Positions 60,891 to 64,000 of a stretch of DNA of 64,000 nt are shown here, piece after piece (within the stretch, counting starts at the first letter, position 1; every line of letters starts with the position of its first letter). Location: positions 87,560,797 through 87,624,796 of the forward strand of contig NC_071392.1 of the NCBI RefSeq assembly GCF_022682495.2. The letters are read 5' to 3'. Below the pieces are notes generated by a model. That model did no database searches. It was not told the origin of the DNA and worked only from the letters and a program-made list of their open reading frames with translations. The translations under genes and the position numbers were made by a program. The DNA is from Desmodus rotundus. Its lineage: Eukaryota; Chordata; Mammalia; Chiroptera; Phyllostomidae.

Positions 60891-61756
60891 CCAAGGGAGG
60901 CCAGGTGCTTTGTTATTCTTTATTTCATTTGTAGCTAATTTACAGTCATTGCTTTGTGCTCAGTATATGTTCAACACATGCTAAAGCTAAATAGTTTCTT
61001 TGGGTAGCTTCCCCTTGGAGGATGAGTTACAGGTGGGACCTCATATCCCCACCCAGCCGATAGGCAGTTAAGTATTTGACAGATCACAACCTGAAAGTCT
61101 TGCTATAGGAAATGAATGAAAAAAACAGTGCTCTTACTTTCAGAGCTAATATTCCAAATCAGATTAGATTTATGCAAGTTGCTTCAGTATAAATAATAAT
61201 ATTGATAAGTGCATAAATATTTCATGCAGGAAAGCACAATATAAAACAAAATGAAAAGATGATAGACAGGCAGATAGGTCGATAACTTTATATATAAGCA
61301 AAGGGCAAAAAGAATAAATCAGGAAAAGCATTTAGAAAGCATTAGAGAAATTGTCCTAGAAGATTTTTGAATTAGTCTGAACATTGGAGAATATTTTCAT
61401 TTGCAGTATTCTTGCAAATTTAGGCAAGTTAATATTCCTGAATACTCTTGGCACAGAGTAAATAGTTAATATCTTTAATTAATATACTTTCCTCCTTGCA
61501 TACTTGCCCTAACACCTAAGAGATCATTCTTCAAACACACTACAGCCTGTCACATGTGTTCAATGCTATTTCTACTCTTCGTGTTTCTAGGAAAATAGTA
61601 ACACCAATCTAATCAGGTTCCATGTTTTCTTAGGACTTTTAAAAACATATTTTATAAAATACATGTTTTTTGTTTTTTCTTTGAGGAAATATGGATATAT
61701 ATTTCATTTTATCTATTTATATTTTTCATATTTTTTCATATTTATATATTCTGTTA
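60891..61756. other. unassigned AT-rich sequence
   Basis: Nothing coding. T-rich at 61655-61750. Confidence 0.4.
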
Positions 61757-62442
61757 TACCGAGGTCTATCTGGAAAAAGTCCAGCCATTGTTACTATAAC
61801 AAGAAGAGTTTGCCTGACATATGTAACCTGGCAGCCGAGGAGAGTGGACTGGAATGCACATGTGTGAACAATGATGACTTCACTGTACTGGTCAGTAGGG
61901 GCAGTAGGCACCATTGAGTGAGCATGTGTACTGTGTGGCCCTTGCATTCAAAATGACTGAGCGAGTAAAACAACAAATCTGCATCAAATTTTGCATTAAG
62001 CTTGAACAGTCTTCCAAGGGAACCATTCCGATGATTCAGAAGACTGCAGCTATAGGCAACGGGTGATTGGCAGCTTCATCACAACAACACGCCCCCTTAT
62101 GCATCACGTCTCTTGCAGAATTTTTTGTGAAACATCAGATCACCCAGGTGACTCAGCCCCCTACAGCCCAGATTTGGTGCCCTGGGATGTCTGGCTTTTC
62201 CCAAAACTAAAATCACCTTTGAAAGAGAAGAGATTTCAGACCATTGATGAGATTCAGGAAAATATGACAGGTCAGCTGATGGTGACTGGGAGAACTGTGT
62301 GAGGTCCCAAGGTGCCTCCTTTGAGGGGCACAGAGGCATCATTGTCTTGGTTACAACGTGTCTTGTATCTTGTATCTTCTTCAATGAGTGTGTCTATATT
62401 TCATATTACATGGCTGGATACCTTCTGGACAGACCTTGTGTA
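61757..62442 (+). mobile_element. internally deleted mariner transposon with transposase remnants
   Basis: Inverted ends of about 31 bp: left 'gaggtctatctggaaaaagt..ccagccat', right reverse complement 'aaggtctgtccagaaggtat..ccagccat', with TA at both edges. Between them are two transposase pieces: the N-terminal start at 61953 (MTERVKQQICIKFCIKLEQS) and the C-terminal part at 62060-62380 (YSPDLVPWDVWLFPKLKSPL, KRFQTIDEIQENM). The middle, including the first catalytic Asp region, is missing, so the unit is about 0.7 kb instead of the usual 1.3 kb. The second catalytic site (expected H-D-N) reads H-N-N. It cannot transpose on its own. Confidence 0.88.
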
Positions 62443-64000
62443 TGTTTTTATTATATATAATCATTTAATATTTTAATTGCAGCATTTTAACTACTTTTTA
62501 AATGCATACCTCATTTTTTTCTAGCATTTCATATCAGTAAAAAATTCTAATTTAATTATATATTTTAAAATATGATATTAAGCAAGAACGTCCATCTGTT
62601 AAGTTTTTTTTTCCAATGAATGTGGTTTTTATTCAATAATTTTAATCAGTACAACTAAATCTTTAATTCTAGGCTAGAATTATAAAGCATTGTCAAGGTA
62701 CTTACAGTATATTGAAATTAGCATTTACTTGATTAGGTACTTACAAAAAAATGAACTTCTTTTTTCTGTGTGAACAATGAAGTCAGTTAAAGTGTTTTGG
62801 GGGGCTGAAGCGATGATAGTGATGCTGTAGAAATGTAGGTGGAATTACTATGGCAGACACATTTCATCTTAACCTTTGGAGACGGTGCCTTTCTTTACTG
62901 AGACTCTGTTTTAGAGAATTTCAAATATATAGTCTGTAAAATATATGCATTTTGTCTCAGAACAATACCGGGAGAAAAACTTACATTTTCCATTTTAGAC
63001 ATGTTATACATTTGGAATTTGTGGGTATTAAAATGAAAATCATGGTATTTATTTGCTTAATTAAGAATAATAATATGTTAATATGCATTTTATTCCTTTG
63101 ATGCATGAATAAATATGAAAACCAGTGTTCTAATTCTTATCTAAAACACATAGCAATCTATGTGTTAGAAGTTTGTAGATTATTACAGCCTCTGGTTAAT
63201 GCAGTCCTTTTTTTCTCCCAATTTTGTAATGGACTTCCAAATCATATTGACCTCTGAACATTTATTTGACCTGTGTTTCAATTTCCTAGTACAAGAGTAG
63301 ATGGAACCCTCCTTGGAGTTCACTGTAAATTGGCTTCGTTCTCTTTGAAAATTTTAGACCCGATGGCTTTAATCACATTTTGCAGTCATTCTGGATCCAT
63401 TTTCTCTTGATGGGAATGCACACTTCCGCATGTCAAGGTGGAGGCCTTGACTTCTCTGCTCCTTGTCAGTAGATTCTTTTCACAGATTTACATATAAATA
63501 CATTCCCCAGAGGCAGCACTTACAACATTTACTCGTGACAGGGATGGTCCTCAGGCATTTCACATCCAGCAGTTCCATGTCCTTCCAGGAGAGGGTACTG
63601 TTCATTATCTGTCATGCCCACCGCCTAGATGTCATTCCAAGGGTTATATGCTATTTTAATGGATAAGAATCTGAAATATTAAGGTCAATTAACCCAACAG
63701 GGCCACAGTGTGAGTCAGGTTGTGAAATCAGCATTTTCAAAGCATCTGGCAATATGCTCTCCTCCCGTGCTACACCCTGTATCAGTACAAGGAGGCATTG
63801 CGTGGGCCACACCAGTGTATGAGCAGAAGTAATCCTCTGTTATTAAAAAAAAAAATCCCAAAGGTACAAAAGACAACAAAACTGGAGGGCAGATTGGGAA
63901 AATTGAGACATTTTATTTAGCAGAATGCTAAGAATAAGTTTACATACCAGGATTTCACATATTTTTTTTACATACCAGAATCATATGTTGCATTTGTCTT
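62443..64000. other. unassigned AT-rich sequence
   Basis: No gene or repeat recognised. Short frame at 63463-63666 not recognised. Poly-A at 63845-63857; a duplicated 'acataccag' phrase near 63940-63980. Confidence 0.35.

Noticed and set aside
61663..62384. Several short frames as separate genes
   Set aside because: All fall in or beside the deleted mariner and are pieces or shadows of its transposase.
1..64000. CRISPR array, operons, tRNA/rRNA genes, endogenous retrovirus
   Set aside because: No spaced repeats, no tRNA cloverleaf outside the SINE heads, and no LTR pair or gag/pol text recognised. The window is mammalian.

Overview
The window looks like mammalian nuclear DNA from a bat, most likely of the vespertilionid/yangochiropteran side. 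The evidence is a set of tRNA-derived VES-type SINEs (1691-1896, 19733-19942, about 33614-33806, 47624-47851), L1 copies with a distinctive 3' UTR shared among several insertions, and short TIR DNA transposons (hAT, Tc1/mariner) alongside mammal-wide MIR, L2, HAL1 and old L1M remnants. This assignment comes from recognising repeat families by eye; no database was searched. There is no prokaryotic gene, operon, tRNA, rRNA, CRISPR array or convincing intact protein-coding gene. Nearly all open frames are chance frames or lie in repeats.

Layout. 1-2 kb: a reverse-strand L1 3' end with a VES SINE nested in it. 2-13 kb: mostly unassigned sequence with L2 fragments and a 213-bp TA-flanked MITE (8753-8965). 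13.2-13.7 kb: a cluster of old L1 3' ends in opposing orientations. 16.7-18.5 kb: an L1 with an inverted 5' segment (twin priming), a second copy of the MITE, and a hAT element with a perfect 8-bp target duplication. 19.7 kb: a VES SINE. 20-29 kb: low-repeat sequence with simple repeats, MIR and L2. 29.6-33.4 kb: the only gene-like locus, a GC-rich segment holding an intronless, frame-broken copy of the Rho GTPase-activating protein gene ARHGAP20 (N-terminus, PH, Ras-associating and RhoGAP domains, C-terminal tail). It is followed by an in-frame 42-bp (14-residue) tandem repeat. 34-41 kb: MIRs, a 43-bp direct repeat 1200 bp apart, and an orphan exon-like segment. 41.1-42.6 kb: a reverse-strand L1 derivative with 5' UTR, ORF1 and 3' UTR but no ORF2 (HAL1-like organisation), apparently nested in an older L1. 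45.6-46.3 kb: HAL1. 47.6-48.1 kb: a VES SINE abutting an L1 3' end, with one pair of 16-bp duplications around the whole unit. 50-57 kb: MIRs, L1 ends, a CA microsatellite and another hAT MITE. 61.8-62.4 kb: an internally deleted mariner with transposase remnants.

The sequence mainly records retrotransposition and DNA transposition in an intergenic or intronic region. The items most worth following up are the ARHGAP20-like retrocopy with its coding minisatellite and possible captured 5' exon, the ORF1-only L1, the SINE-L1 composite, the related MITE pair, and the duplicated exon-boundary-like 43-mer. No complete new biological system is evident.
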